A DNA stretch of 64,000 nucleotides from Paludibacteraceae bacterium (GTDB taxonomy: Bacteria > Bacteroidota > Bacteroidia > Bacteroidales > Paludibacteraceae), in the NCBI GenBank assembly GCA_024692565.1, contig JAILMN010000010.1, positions 1-64,000 on the forward strand, written 5' to 3'. How positions within the stretch are numbered: the stretch's first letter is position 1; each line of letters opens with the position of its first letter. Both the position numbers and the translations under genes were made by a program. The notes beneath the pieces were generated by a model, which was given only the letters and a program-made list of their open reading frames with translations, was not told the DNA's origin and did no database searches. Below, in pieces: positions 40,035-49,493 of this stretch.

Positions 40035-41285
40035 TTATTCACCTTTAATTGCTGCTACACCCGGGAGAACTTTGCCCTCGATTGCCTCGAGCAATGCACC
40101 ACCACCGGTGGAGATATACGATACTTTGTCTGCCAGACCAAATTTGTTAACGCATGCTACAGAGTCACCACCACCGATGAGCGAGAAAGCGCCATTAGCC
40201 GTTGCCTCTGCAATAGCCTCACCGATTGCACGGCTACCGTCACAGAAGTTATCGAACTCGAACACACCTGCAGGACCGTTCCAGAGTATTGTCTTCGCGC
40301 CCTTGATTGCGTTGCGGAAGTTCTCTTGTGCCTTCGGACCGGCATCCAGACCTTCCCAACCCTCAGGAATAGCATTCGACGGGAATACTTTCTGGTTAGC
40401 ATCGTTGCTGAAGCTGTCTGCGCAGATAGCATCCGGAGCGAGCACGAGCTCTACGCCGTTTTTCTTAGCCAACTCCTCAACGCCCAGCGCTACGTCCAGT
40501 TTGTCGAGCTCTACGATAGAACCGCCGATCTCACCGCCGTGCGCTTTAGCAAACGTATAGGTCATACCGCCGCAGAGAATCAGTTTGTCCACCTTACCTA
40601 ACAAGTTCTCAATAATACCGATCTTCGAACTTACTTTCGAACCACCCATGATAGCTACGAACGGACGTTTGATGTCGCCGAGCACAGCGTTCACAGCAGC
40701 AACCTCTTTCTCCATCAGGAAACCGAGCATCTTGCTATTTGCATCGAAATAGTCAGCGATGACAGCTGTCGAAGCATGTTTGCGGTGAGCGGTACCGAAA
40801 GCATCCATCACATAGCAGTCAGCGTAGCTTGCCAAAACCTTAGCGAACTCTTTCTGACGAGCTTTCATCTCTTTCTTAGCCGCCTCATAAGCCGGATCTT
40901 CTTTCTCAATACCTACCGGTTTACCTTCCTCCTCCGGATAGAAACGCAGATTCTCGAGCAACAGAACCTCACCCGGTTTGAGCGCAGCAGCTTTGTCTTG
41001 CGCTTTTGCGCAGTCCTCTGAGAACTGAACCGGACGACCAAGCGCTTTGCTTACTGCGTCCACAATCTGGCTGAGGCTGAACTTAGCCTGCACTTTACCT
41101 TTCGGCTTACCCATGTGGCTCATGATGATGAGCGCACCACCTTCGTCCAGAATGTGCTTCAGCGTAGGAAGCGCACCGCGGATACGGGTGTCATCTGTGA
41201 TCTTACCATTCTCGTCCAGGGGCACATTGAAGTCCACACGGACAATCGCCTTCTTACCGGCAAATTTGAAATCTTTGATAGTCAT
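40035..41285 (-). CDS. pgk: phosphoglycerate kinase
   Basis: [34 protein letters not shown], GGAMxx-like [14 protein letters not shown]; start at 41285. Confidence 0.98.
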   Translation of the reverse strand: MTIKDFKFAGKKAIVRVDFNVPLDENGKITDDTRIRGALPTLKHILDEGGALIIMSHMGKPKGKVQAKFSLSQIVDAVSKALGRPVQFSEDCAKAQDKAAALKPGEVLLLENLRFYPEEEGKPVGIEKEDPAYEAAKKEMKARQKEFAKVLASYADCYVMDAFGTAHRKHASTAVIADYFDANSKMLGFLMEKEVAAVNAVLGDIKRPFVAIMGGSKVSSKIGIIENLLGKVDKLILCGGMTYTFAKAHGGEIGGSIVELDKLDVALGVEELAKKNGVELVLAPDAICADSFSNDANQKVFPSNAIPEGWEGLDAGPKAQENFRNAIKGAKTILWNGPAGVFEFDNFCDGSRAIGEAIAEATANGAFSLIGGGDSVACVNKFGLADKVSYISTGGGALLEAIEGKVLPGVAAIKGE

Positions 41286-41314
41286 AATGTTAAATATTTT
41301 AGTTGTTTTGTTGT

Positions 41315-42646
41315 TTACCAATCGATACTATTCAGATGACCGCGATAGACATCGCTATAGGTGGTCGTTCTGTCTTGACCTCCGAAGAGGTATATATAAC
41401 TGTCGCGTACGATAGCCGTCTGTTTCTGCCGCGCCTGATAGACTGCCGGCAACTGGTTCTTGGTTGTGTCCGCGGCATTCCATGTGAGTCCTTCGTCCTC
41501 GGAAATCAATATATCCCGTCCGAAATACTGCATCTTATCGTCCACGCCGCCGAAGAGCAACAGCTGGTCATTGTAACTGATGACGGAGATGCCGGTGAGG
41601 CTTGTGAACTGCGGTCTGTCAATCGAGAACTCCTGCAGGCGGTACCCGCCGTTCTCTTGCGTATGACGCGAATACTCTAAGTTCCACCGAGTGTTGAGAC
41701 TGCGACCGTTCTCAGCAAAACCACCGATGATCATCGCGCGGTCGCGTAAGCTGGCGCTATAGAAAGTGACGGTACCGAAGTCGCTGATCGGGAACTCTCC
41801 GTCAGGCTTGATGCCGGTCATCTGCAACGCACTGCCGTCAAACATCGCCAACTCATAGTCATCTTCATCGCCCGTGAGTGCCCATACGCGCTCGTTCCAA
41901 TAAAGTAACATCGTGCGCACGGTAGCGCTCACGCTGTGCGCCGTCCATGTGATAGCGTCCGTACTGGTGTACACGGCGTTGTCCTGACCATAGAACAAGG
42001 TGTCACCGCTACTGATGATCTGACGCACTTTGGTTCCTGCCGGCAGTCCTGCAGGAGCACCTAAGTCAATCCAAGTGCTGCCGTCCTCCGAACCCCATGC
42101 ATGCAACTCAAAACCGTTCGAAGCAATCATCACAAACGCATCGTCCAGCTCCACTACGCGTTGCTCGCTGTCGTCTGTTGCATAGATACCTGCGCATAAC
42201 TGCTCCCATGAGTACAAATCCGGATCCACCTGGTGTACCGTCGGGCAGATCTCATACACTTTGGTCGTTGTACGGTCGGACGAACGGATGGTGAGATAAA
42301 TCGGCTTCTTGGTGAAGTCGAGCGTATCGTAACCTGTCAGACTGACGATGGTGTCCGGGAACGTGAGGAATGCCGCACCGGGAGTCGCGGCAAACGAAAA
42401 ACGCGGTACTACACGCTTCAGACTCGTGCCGTACATGATAGAGTCTTGATTCCAAACAAGACCGGTGTCCAACCGTTCCTCAACAGTGAATACGGCTTTC
42501 GCCAAACCCGGCATACTGTCGTTCTTGGCAAACGCAAAACCGGTCAATTGGGCCACGGAAGAAGTGGCCTTTTTCGTCTCTGCTTTCTCACAACCGATCA
42601 AAAGAAACGGTATAAAACAGATAAATATGTAGAAAAATTTGCGCAT
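41315..42646 (-). CDS. DUF6242/kelch-like lipoprotein
   Basis: Lipobox FLLIGCEKA, repeated GG..-W beta-propeller blades near C-terminus. Confidence 0.6.
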   Translation of the reverse strand: MRKFFYIFICFIPFLLIGCEKAETKKATSSVAQLTGFAFAKNDSMPGLAKAVFTVEERLDTGLVWNQDSIMYGTSLKRVVPRFSFAATPGAAFLTFPDTIVSLTGYDTLDFTKKPIYLTIRSSDRTTTKVYEICPTVHQVDPDLYSWEQLCAGIYATDDSEQRVVELDDAFVMIASNGFELHAWGSEDGSTWIDLGAPAGLPAGTKVRQIISSGDTLFYGQDNAVYTSTDAITWTAHSVSATVRTMLLYWNERVWALTGDEDDYELAMFDGSALQMTGIKPDGEFPISDFGTVTFYSASLRDRAMIIGGFAENGRSLNTRWNLEYSRHTQENGGYRLQEFSIDRPQFTSLTGISVISYNDQLLLFGGVDDKMQYFGRDILISEDEGLTWNAADTTKNQLPAVYQARQKQTAIVRDSYIYLFGGQDRTTTYSDVYRGHLNSIDW

Positions 42647-42670
42647 TTCAATTTTTTGTTGTACCTTTGC
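42640..42670 (+). promoter_or_regulatory. Promoter TTG-N20-TACCTTTG upstream of the 5-FTHF cyclo-ligase gene
   Basis: TTG 42640-42642, TACCTTTG 42663-42670. Confidence 0.8.
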
Positions 42671-42698
42671 AGCCGCAAAGGTTAAACTAATACGATTT

Positions 42699-43301
42699 AT
42701 GTTATTCGAGTCTCAAATTTACGATCTCAAAATGTGGTTGCCCTGGGTGCACGCTCGTCGTGAGCAGCAGGCCTTGCGGGCTATCGTGGAGCAGCAGCGT
42801 CGTATCATGACGCCCGAGCAAGTAGCGGAGCAGTCAGCACGTATCGTCGCGCAGATAGAGCAGATGTCGTGGTTCCAAAACGCACAGACGGTGCTCATCT
42901 ATTACCCCATTCATAACGAGGTGGATCTGCGTCCGTTGCTCAACAAATACAAAGATCAAAAAACCTTCCTTTTCCCCGTCACCCATCGTCATTCGATGGA
43001 GGTGCGTCCGTATGATGGCGAGGATATGATGCGTAAGGGTCGGCTTGGCGTGCCGGAACCGCAAACGGATACCTTCAAAGGTGCCATCGATCTTATTTTC
43101 GTGCCCGGCGTAGTCTTTGACAAGCAGAAACATCGCATCGGGCGGGGTGGAGGCTATTACGATAAGTTCTTATCCAAGCAGCTGCTCGCTAAAAAAGTAG
43201 GCGTTTGCTATGACTTCCAGCTCAAGAAGCACGACGTGCCGCATACCTGGAGGGATAAGAAAATGGATCGCGTCGTTACTCCTCAGCAGACCATTGGATA
43301 G
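42699..43301 (+). CDS. 5-formyltetrahydrofolate cyclo-ligase
   Basis: DLIFVPGVVFDKQKHRIGRGGGYYDKFL; start at ATG 42699. Confidence 0.93.
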   Translation: MLFESQIYDLKMWLPWVHARREQQALRAIVEQQRRIMTPEQVAEQSARIVAQIEQMSWFQNAQTVLIYYPIHNEVDLRPLLNKYKDQKTFLFPVTHRHSMEVRPYDGEDMMRKGRLGVPEPQTDTFKGAIDLIFVPGVVFDKQKHRIGRGGGYYDKFLSKQLLAKKVGVCYDFQLKKHDVPHTWRDKKMDRVVTPQQTIG

Positions 43302-44043
43302 TCGGCTGAATATCACGTATATGTTGTAACTCTCGGTCGCTCTCGGCTGAGAGTTTTCTTTCGCCTGTACGGTAATAGTAAATCACACCATACAACTGAC
43401 ATTTCATCATCTTGGCGTACGGCAACTCGTTCTTATAATACTCCTCAACCGTATTCCAGATATTCAAAATGATTTCGTCCGCCTGCGCACGCATAGGCTC
43501 CAAATCGCCGTGTACGCGCTCGGTGTTTTGAATATGGAAGGTGTGCTGACGTTGGTGCTCGCAGAAGATATCATAGTGTACCTTGACCTTGTTGATGGCC
43601 GGGTTATAAATCGGAAAACCGCCGTTGGCCATACGTTTCTGCTCACCTTCGATAATCTTCTTTCCCCATTCCAACAGATAGTCCTCCGTGGACAAATCCG
43701 GCACAATATGCTGATGCGGATCCAGACCATAAAGCAACTTCTGCTCTTTCTTGATCTCTCCGCGGATGACAGCGAGGTTCAGCACCTGGATAAAATGCGA
43801 GATGTACATACGCGCGTTCTGCACGATGTGACGGTACTGCTTGTTGGCGTTGACCGTAGATGCATAGTTGTCCTTCGACTGCATCACCACGTTCTCAAAC
43901 GGCACAAGGAAACGCTGTATCTCACTCAGCATCTTGTAAGGAATCACCTGCTCGGTGTAGTCTGCGCCCTGTGCACGTTGCACAGCGTTCTGAAGCGCAT
44001 GAAGTCGAGCTAAATCTGTGTTTGGTAAACGACGATAAGGCAT
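43276..44043 (-). CDS. DUF4254 domain-containing protein
   Basis: Conserved Bacteroidetes family; DLEPMRAQADEIILNIWNTVEEYY. Confidence 0.75.
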   Translation of the reverse strand: MPYRRLPNTDLARLHALQNAVQRAQGADYTEQVIPYKMLSEIQRFLVPFENVVMQSKDNYASTVNANKQYRHIVQNARMYISHFIQVLNLAVIRGEIKKEQKLLYGLDPHQHIVPDLSTEDYLLEWGKKIIEGEQKRMANGGFPIYNPAINKVKVHYDIFCEHQRQHTFHIQNTERVHGDLEPMRAQADEIILNIWNTVEEYYKNELPYAKMMKCQLYGVIYYYRTGERKLSAESDRELQHIRDIQPTIQWSAEE

Positions 44044-44066
44044 TGTATGTATGTTTTAACGATTTA

Positions 44067-45035
44067 CTATTTGGTTCTTGTTACGAGTTGTTCCGCCAAC
44101 TCACGCAACTGCTCCGTAGCTTTGTTCTGCGGCAATTTGTCCAACTGCGCCAACGCTTCCGCTGTGTGCTCCTCCATCACCGTCTCACCCGCTTCACGAA
44201 CACCCAAGCGGTTGTAGAGAGCCGTTACGGCAGCAATCTTCTCTTTGTCACAATCGGTAGCCATCAGCCACTGCAGCAATTCCGCTTTACTCTCTGCATC
44301 AGCGTTCTCTAACGCCGTGAGCAGCAAAAACGTCTTTTTATTGCATAATATATCTCCGCCGATAGCTTTGCCGAATGTCTTCGGGTCACCATAGACATCC
44401 AAGATATCATCTTGGATCTGGAAAGCCAAGCCGATGTGCAGACCGTATTGATAAAGCGCTTCCTGTTGCTCCGGTGTAGCGCCGGCGATATAACCGCCTA
44501 TCTTCATTGCGTACGCTAGCAGTACCGAAGTCTTCTTCTCAATCATCATCATATAGTCATCAATACTCACCTGGCTCATGTGCTCAAAATCAACGTCATA
44601 CTGCTGCCCTTCACAGATACCTGTCGCCATCTCGTTGAACCATTTGAGCACCTGCGGCAACTTGTCTGCAGGAACATCACTCAGCAGTTTATACGCCTCA
44701 ATCAACATCTGATCACCCGACAGAATAGCCGTGTTGTCGTTCCATTTGACGTGAACCGTCGGACGACCGCGACGTACTTCCGCTTTATCCATCACATCGT
44801 CGTGCAGCAGCGTGAAGTTATGAAAAACCTCCAACGCCAGCGCTGCTGGCAGCACGTGCTCGATGGCATCGCCGTTCAGCAAACCGCCGTTCATAATCGT
44901 CTCCGCAGCTATCAACGTCAACGTCGGACGTAAACGCTTACCACCCGAAGCCAACGTGTATTCGATAGGCTCGTACAAACCTCGCGGCGCACGATTCCAA
45001 TCCAAACCCTCTATCGCTTTGTTGATATCGATCAT
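44067..45035 (-). CDS. polyprenyl synthetase family protein
   Basis: GGKRLRPTL, LLHDDVMD and FQIQDDILD aspartate-rich motifs. Confidence 0.95.
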   Translation of the reverse strand: MIDINKAIEGLDWNRAPRGLYEPIEYTLASGGKRLRPTLTLIAAETIMNGGLLNGDAIEHVLPAALALEVFHNFTLLHDDVMDKAEVRRGRPTVHVKWNDNTAILSGDQMLIEAYKLLSDVPADKLPQVLKWFNEMATGICEGQQYDVDFEHMSQVSIDDYMMMIEKKTSVLLAYAMKIGGYIAGATPEQQEALYQYGLHIGLAFQIQDDILDVYGDPKTFGKAIGGDILCNKKTFLLLTALENADAESKAELLQWLMATDCDKEKIAAVTALYNRLGVREAGETVMEEHTAEALAQLDKLPQNKATEQLRELAEQLVTRTK

Positions 45036-45997
45036 ACAAACTTGTTCTCAATTATATCCGTCAACACATCCTTTATATCCAACCCGGCTGCCCGTACCTG
45101 CTGCGGAATAAAACTCGTCGGCGTCATACCCGGCGTCGTATTTACTTCCAACAGATTGATCTTCTCGCCCGTGATAATCCAATCCACGCGGATGATACCC
45201 TGTGCTCCGATGATGTCATATAGACGCAAGGTCTCCGCTTGGATCTTATCGCGGATTGCATCAGGAATACGTGCCGGCGTGATCTCATCCACTTCTCCTT
45301 TGTATTTTGCGTCGTAATCGAAGAACTCATTATGCGTCACTACCTCCGTGATCGGGAATGCTATCGCCTTGTCCTTTGTCTTATACACGCCGCAAGTCAC
45401 TTCCGTACCTTGCATAAACGACTCGCAGATCACCTCGTCGCCTTCCTTGAACGCACGCTCGATAGCCGGATAAATATCCTCGACCTTCTTCACTTTCGTG
45501 CAACCGAAACTACTACCGCCTACGTTACTCTTGATGAAACACGGCAGACCCAAAGTCTCGGCAATCTTCGGCGCGTTCGGCAATTTCTGACCTGCACGAA
45601 GCATCATACTGTTCGCAATATGGAAACCGAAATACGACAAATAATGGTTGCAAGCGTATTTATTGAACGTCAGCGCCGCTGCCAACACGCCGCAGCAACT
45701 GTATGGCATGCCGATCATATCGAGATATCCCTGCAGAATACCGTTCTCGCCCGGTGTACCATGAATAGTGATGTACGCGAAATCGAACGTGTGCTTCACG
45801 CCCTCGCGCGTAAAAGAAAAATCATTCTTGTCAATCGGCTCACCTGCCTCGGTATGCCAATTTTTCCCGTCAAACACCACTATCGTCACATCGTAACGAT
45901 CCTTGTCCATAAAGGAATACAAACCTGCCGCAGAACGAAGCGACACATCATGTTCGCTGCTGTCTCCGCCGGCAATAATTGCTATTTTACGTTTCAT
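45032..45997 (-). CDS. ddl: D-alanine--D-alanine ligase
   Basis: GGDSSEHDVSLRSA, HGTPGENGILQGYLD, EVNTTPGMTPTSFIPQQ; start at 45997. Confidence 0.96.
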   Translation of the reverse strand: MKRKIAIIAGGDSSEHDVSLRSAAGLYSFMDKDRYDVTIVVFDGKNWHTEAGEPIDKNDFSFTREGVKHTFDFAYITIHGTPGENGILQGYLDMIGMPYSCCGVLAAALTFNKYACNHYLSYFGFHIANSMMLRAGQKLPNAPKIAETLGLPCFIKSNVGGSSFGCTKVKKVEDIYPAIERAFKEGDEVICESFMQGTEVTCGVYKTKDKAIAFPITEVVTHNEFFDYDAKYKGEVDEITPARIPDAIRDKIQAETLRLYDIIGAQGIIRVDWIITGEKINLLEVNTTPGMTPTSFIPQQVRAAGLDIKDVLTDIIENKFV

Positions 45998-46024
45998 TAT
46001 TCGGTAGTATTTCAAAATCGGGTG

Positions 46025-46055
46025 CAAAGGTAATAAAAAAAATTTATATACGCAA
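46025..46055 (-). promoter_or_regulatory. Promoter TTG-N20-TACCTTTG upstream of ddl
   Basis: CAAAGGTA 46025-46032, CAA 46053-46055. Confidence 0.8.
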
Positions 46056-46099
46056 ATATTTTATAAAAAATATTTTTTATTCGAAAAAATCATTCCCTC

Positions 46100-46130
46100 T
46101 TGCGTATGTCAAAAAAAAGCTGTACCTTTG
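46100..46130 (+). promoter_or_regulatory. Promoter TTG-N20-TACCTTTG upstream of udk
   Basis: TTG 46100-46102, TACCTTTG 46123-46130. Confidence 0.82.
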
Positions 46131-46145
46131 CACTCCGTAATACGT

Positions 46146-46200
46146 AAATCGTACATCGTCAATCACTAAATCGTACATCGTCAATCGTCAAATCGTCAAT
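46146..46200 (+). repeat. Heptamer-period array in udk 5' leader, containing an exact 19-bp direct repeat AAATCGTACATCGTCAATC
   Basis: Copies at 46146-46164 and 46168-46186; further CAATCGT/CAAATCGT units to 46200. Confidence 0.9.
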
Positions 46201-46206
46201 ATTCTT

Positions 46207-46827
46207 ATGTTTATCATCGGCATTGCGGGCGGTACCGGCTCGGGCAAAACAACGGTAGTCAGAAAACTCATCGAGCGCCTTCCTAAAGGCGAAGTAGTGG
46301 TAATCCCTCAGGATTCGTATTACAAGGACAGTAGCGACGTGCCTGTCGAGGAACGCCAGCACATCAACTTCGACCATCCCGATGCTTTCGAATGGTCGCT
46401 CCTCGCCAAACATGTGGAGATGCTCAAAGAAGGAAAACCTATCGAGCAACCTATCTATTCGTACATTTCATGTACGCGCTCCGAGGAAACGATTCACATC
46501 GAGCCCAAAGAAGTAGTAATCGTCGAAGGTATTATGGCGTTGCGTGAACCCATGATGCGCGATCAGATGGATCTCAAGATCTTCGTAGATGCCGATGCCG
46601 ACGACCGACTCATCCGCGTAATGAAACGCGACGTCATGGAGCGTGGACGTACTGCCGAACAGGTCATCGAACGTTACCAACGTGTGCTCAAACCCATGCA
46701 CGAGCAGTTCATCGAACCCTGTAAACGCTTCGCTGACGTCATCGTGCCGCAAGGTGGACATAACAACGCCGCCATCAACATGCTCGCCAAGTTCGTAAAG
46801 CAACAACTCCGCGAAAATAAAGAGTAA
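46207..46827 (+). CDS. udk: uridine kinase
   Basis: GIAGGTGSGKTTVVRKL, PQDSYYKD, NFDHPDAFEW. Confidence 0.96.
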   Translation: MFIIGIAGGTGSGKTTVVRKLIERLPKGEVVVIPQDSYYKDSSDVPVEERQHINFDHPDAFEWSLLAKHVEMLKEGKPIEQPIYSYISCTRSEETIHIEPKEVVIVEGIMALREPMMRDQMDLKIFVDADADDRLIRVMKRDVMERGRTAEQVIERYQRVLKPMHEQFIEPCKRFADVIVPQGGHNNAAINMLAKFVKQQLRENKE

Positions 46828-46859
46828 CAAAAGTTTACTATTTTTAAGATTTTATGCCC

Positions 46860-46909
46860 ATCGAGGGAATATCGGGGTTTTATCGAGGTTTCATCGGGGG
46901 CAATACGGG
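46860..46909. repeat. 11-bp-period G-rich array ATCGAGGGAAT/ATCGGGGTTTT/ATCGAGGTTTC/ATCGGGGGCA/ATACGGG
   Basis: Unit starts at 46860, 46871, 46882, 46893; read directly. Confidence 0.85.
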
Positions 46910-46958
46910 ATTAAAACAAGGGTAATTTTGCCCTAAAAAATGTACGATTATTAAGATT

Positions 46959-47498
46959 TTGTTTTGGCAACTGTTTTATACGTACCTTAAAATTGGCACC
47001 TTCACACTCGGTGGAGGTTATGCCATGTTGCCCCTTATCCAACGCGAAGTAGTCGACCGCAAAGGCTGGATCAACGAGGAAGAATTTCTCAATATGATTG
47101 CGCTTGCGCAAGCTGCACCCGGACTGATTGCCGTCAACTCGGCTATCTTCATCGGTTGGCGCGTAGGTGGTTGGCGAGGAGTAGCCGGCGCTGTCCTTGG
47201 AGCCGTTTTGCCTTCCTTCCTCATCATCCTCGCGATAGCGATTGTCTTCACCGATTGGAAAGAACTGCCCGCCGTAGAAGCCGCCTTCAAAGGAATCCGC
47301 CCCGCCGTAGTTGCCCTCATCGCCGCACCGATCTTCAAGATGTCCAAATCAGCCAAACTTGGCTGGTTGACCGCCCTGATACCCATTACTGCCGCACTCC
47401 TCATCTGGCTCTTGCACGTCAATCCCGTCTGGGTCATCCTTGCTACAATAATTCTAACCCTCATCATCGTGGATATCACAGAAAGGAGGCGAAAATGA
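46959..47498 (+). CDS. chromate transporter, first half (short-chain CHR)
   Basis: YLKIGTFTLGGGYAMLPLIQREVVDRKGW; no in-frame ATG at the N-terminus, TTG/ATT start or frameshift needed. Confidence 0.9.
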   Translation: MFWQLFYTYLKIGTFTLGGGYAMLPLIQREVVDRKGWINEEEFLNMIALAQAAPGLIAVNSAIFIGWRVGGWRGVAGAVLGAVLPSFLIILAIAIVFTDWKELPAVEAAFKGIRPAVVALIAAPIFKMSKSAKLGWLTALIPITAALLIWLLHVNPVWVILATIILTLIIVDITERRRK

Positions 47499-48082
47499 TC
47501 TATTTGCAACTCTTCCTTTCATTCTTCAAGATAGGTCTCTTCGGCTTCGGTGGAGGACTCGCCATTCTCTCGCTCATCCAGATGGAAGTGGAACAATACG
47601 GTTGGATGAGCCAACAGGAATTTGTGGACATCGTTGCCGTTAGCCAAGTAACTCCTGGCCCCATAGGCATCAACTGCGCAACATACGTCGGTTATACCAC
47701 CGCCGGATTCTGGGGAAGTGTACTCGCTACCTTCGCCATCGTCCTACCGAGCCTAATCATCATGCTCAGTATATGCAAAGCCTATTTCTGGCTCAATAAA
47801 CGTTTTCAAGGAAACCCCTATTTCGAGCAGACGCTACGTATGTTGCGCTTCGCAGTCATAGGACTTGTCGCCTCTGCGGCACTTATGCTTATCAAACCCA
47901 CCAACTTCATCGACTCCATCAGTTGGATCATCTTCGCCGTGGTTGCCATCCTAACCGTTTTGCCTACAATTCTCTCCCCATTACACCTTCCCGCCCACAC
48001 AAAAAAGGTGACCGACATCATCAGTCACCCCATTTTACTCATTATCACTGCAGGTCTTGCAGGATACCTTATCTATTCCTAA
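47495..48082 (+). CDS. chromate transporter, second half (short-chain CHR)
   Basis: FKIGLFGFGGGLAILSLIQMEVEQYGWMS; ATGA overlap with upstream half; AGGAGG 5' of the ATG. Confidence 0.93.
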   Translation: MIYLQLFLSFFKIGLFGFGGGLAILSLIQMEVEQYGWMSQQEFVDIVAVSQVTPGPIGINCATYVGYTTAGFWGSVLATFAIVLPSLIIMLSICKAYFWLNKRFQGNPYFEQTLRMLRFAVIGLVASAALMLIKPTNFIDSISWIIFAVVAILTVLPTILSPLHLPAHTKKVTDIISHPILLIITAGLAGYLIYS

Positions 48083-49473
48083 CGCACACGCGCACCTGTA
48101 GCGTTATATTGCGCACCGTCCGGCAATTCAATAATCAACGCTCCGTTAAGCAATATCTTTCGGCCGTTATTCCACTTGCCGTCAATCCATTCGATTCCTT
48201 CTTCACCATCCTTCGCCGGACGAACATAATGAGCGTCAGTACGGACATCGCGAACACCCGGCTTACCCAAATATAACGGATTGGCCTTGTCATTCAGCAA
48301 TAGGCCGTTTACTTTGATGATTTTTCCGATCAATTCGGGATTATCTACCACATTCAACGCTGCGCGAGCGTTCTCGCTAATCTGAACGGTTACATACTTA
48401 TTATCGTCGGTTTCATCGGGATTTTTTGCTAGAACCAAAGACAAAGTATCAGTCATACTGATGCCGTCATATGCATCCTGATAGCGTTTCACGCTGCCAA
48501 TCACATAACCTGTCACCCAATAACGTGTTCCTGTCCAGACAGTACCTTCATTATTCGCCAACAAAATGACGTCGCTGCAAGTATAAGGATCCGGTTTCGT
48601 ACCGCTACCTTCCAAATCCAATGACGCTACCTCCATCATAATCGTCACACGTTTCTCCACTTGCTCATTTGTTGTCTTATCCTTTCCGCGCAGATACAGA
48701 TAGCAACCGTGCGAACCCGTCGAAGCGCCGGTCTTACAGCTAATAACCAACTCACCGCCTTCTGCCGGTAACGAACTGCTACTCAACTGAAACAACTCCG
48801 GCTCTCCTTCTGCTAATGTCGCCGAAATAGTACTGCTCAAATTAGCACCTTCCACATGCAACGAACGCGAAGAAGCCGAATAATGGCGACCCATCAAACC
48901 AAAATCGACACTCGATCCCTCCAACGTGCGGATAACACCTGCCGTCGGATCTGCCGGACGAACACATACGTCATCCAAGAAGAAACGATGTTTGTACAGT
49001 GAAGAGAAAGTGATTTTGATGCCGCTGGTGATATCAGCTATACGAATCGTCACATCCGTCCATTGATGTTGCTTCAACTCAAAACCTGTTTTATCACTCG
49101 TCGTTCCGCCATTAATAGACACATTAAATAACGAATCACCTTCCCACGGCGCTACACGGAACGTCAGCACAGCCTCACCCTTACAAGCAATAAGCGGTGT
49201 CACAGCCTTACCTTGATTCTTAGAAGTACCTACTTTCAAACATTTATACCCGGCGTTGCAGTACTCAAAAGTCCACTCAGGCGAGTCCTGATAAATAACA
49301 ACAGCTTTGGCAACATCGCCGCCCCACTGTCCGTCATTACCACCCGTGTAACCGTAGTTTTCATCCTCGTCATCAAAACAGCGGTTAAAAGTCTCCAAAT
49401 AAATCGGACTCATCTCCGCCATCATCATACAGGACACCAATAGTCCTGTCATCATAACTAAAAATTTCTTCAT
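48079..49473 (-). CDS. secreted protein with DUF5689/OB-like region and putative C-terminal sorting-like tail
   Basis: Signal peptide; DPYTCSDVILLANNEGTVWTGTRYWVTGYVIGSV; tail GRKILLNGALIIELPDGAQYNATGARVR. Confidence 0.7.
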   Translation of the reverse strand: MKKFLVMMTGLLVSCMMMAEMSPIYLETFNRCFDDEDENYGYTGGNDGQWGGDVAKAVVIYQDSPEWTFEYCNAGYKCLKVGTSKNQGKAVTPLIACKGEAVLTFRVAPWEGDSLFNVSINGGTTSDKTGFELKQHQWTDVTIRIADITSGIKITFSSLYKHRFFLDDVCVRPADPTAGVIRTLEGSSVDFGLMGRHYSASSRSLHVEGANLSSTISATLAEGEPELFQLSSSSLPAEGGELVISCKTGASTGSHGCYLYLRGKDKTTNEQVEKRVTIMMEVASLDLEGSGTKPDPYTCSDVILLANNEGTVWTGTRYWVTGYVIGSVKRYQDAYDGISMTDTLSLVLAKNPDETDDNKYVTVQISENARAALNVVDNPELIGKIIKVNGLLLNDKANPLYLGKPGVRDVRTDAHYVRPAKDGEEGIEWIDGKWNNGRKILLNGALIIELPDGAQYNATGARVR

Positions 49474-49493
49474 GATTATAATAAAAATATCCG

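Noticed and set aside
47156-47494. Long N-terminal extension of the second chromate transporter half
   Set aside because: Arg/His-rich out-of-frame translation of the first half; the conserved N-terminus starts at ATG 47495.
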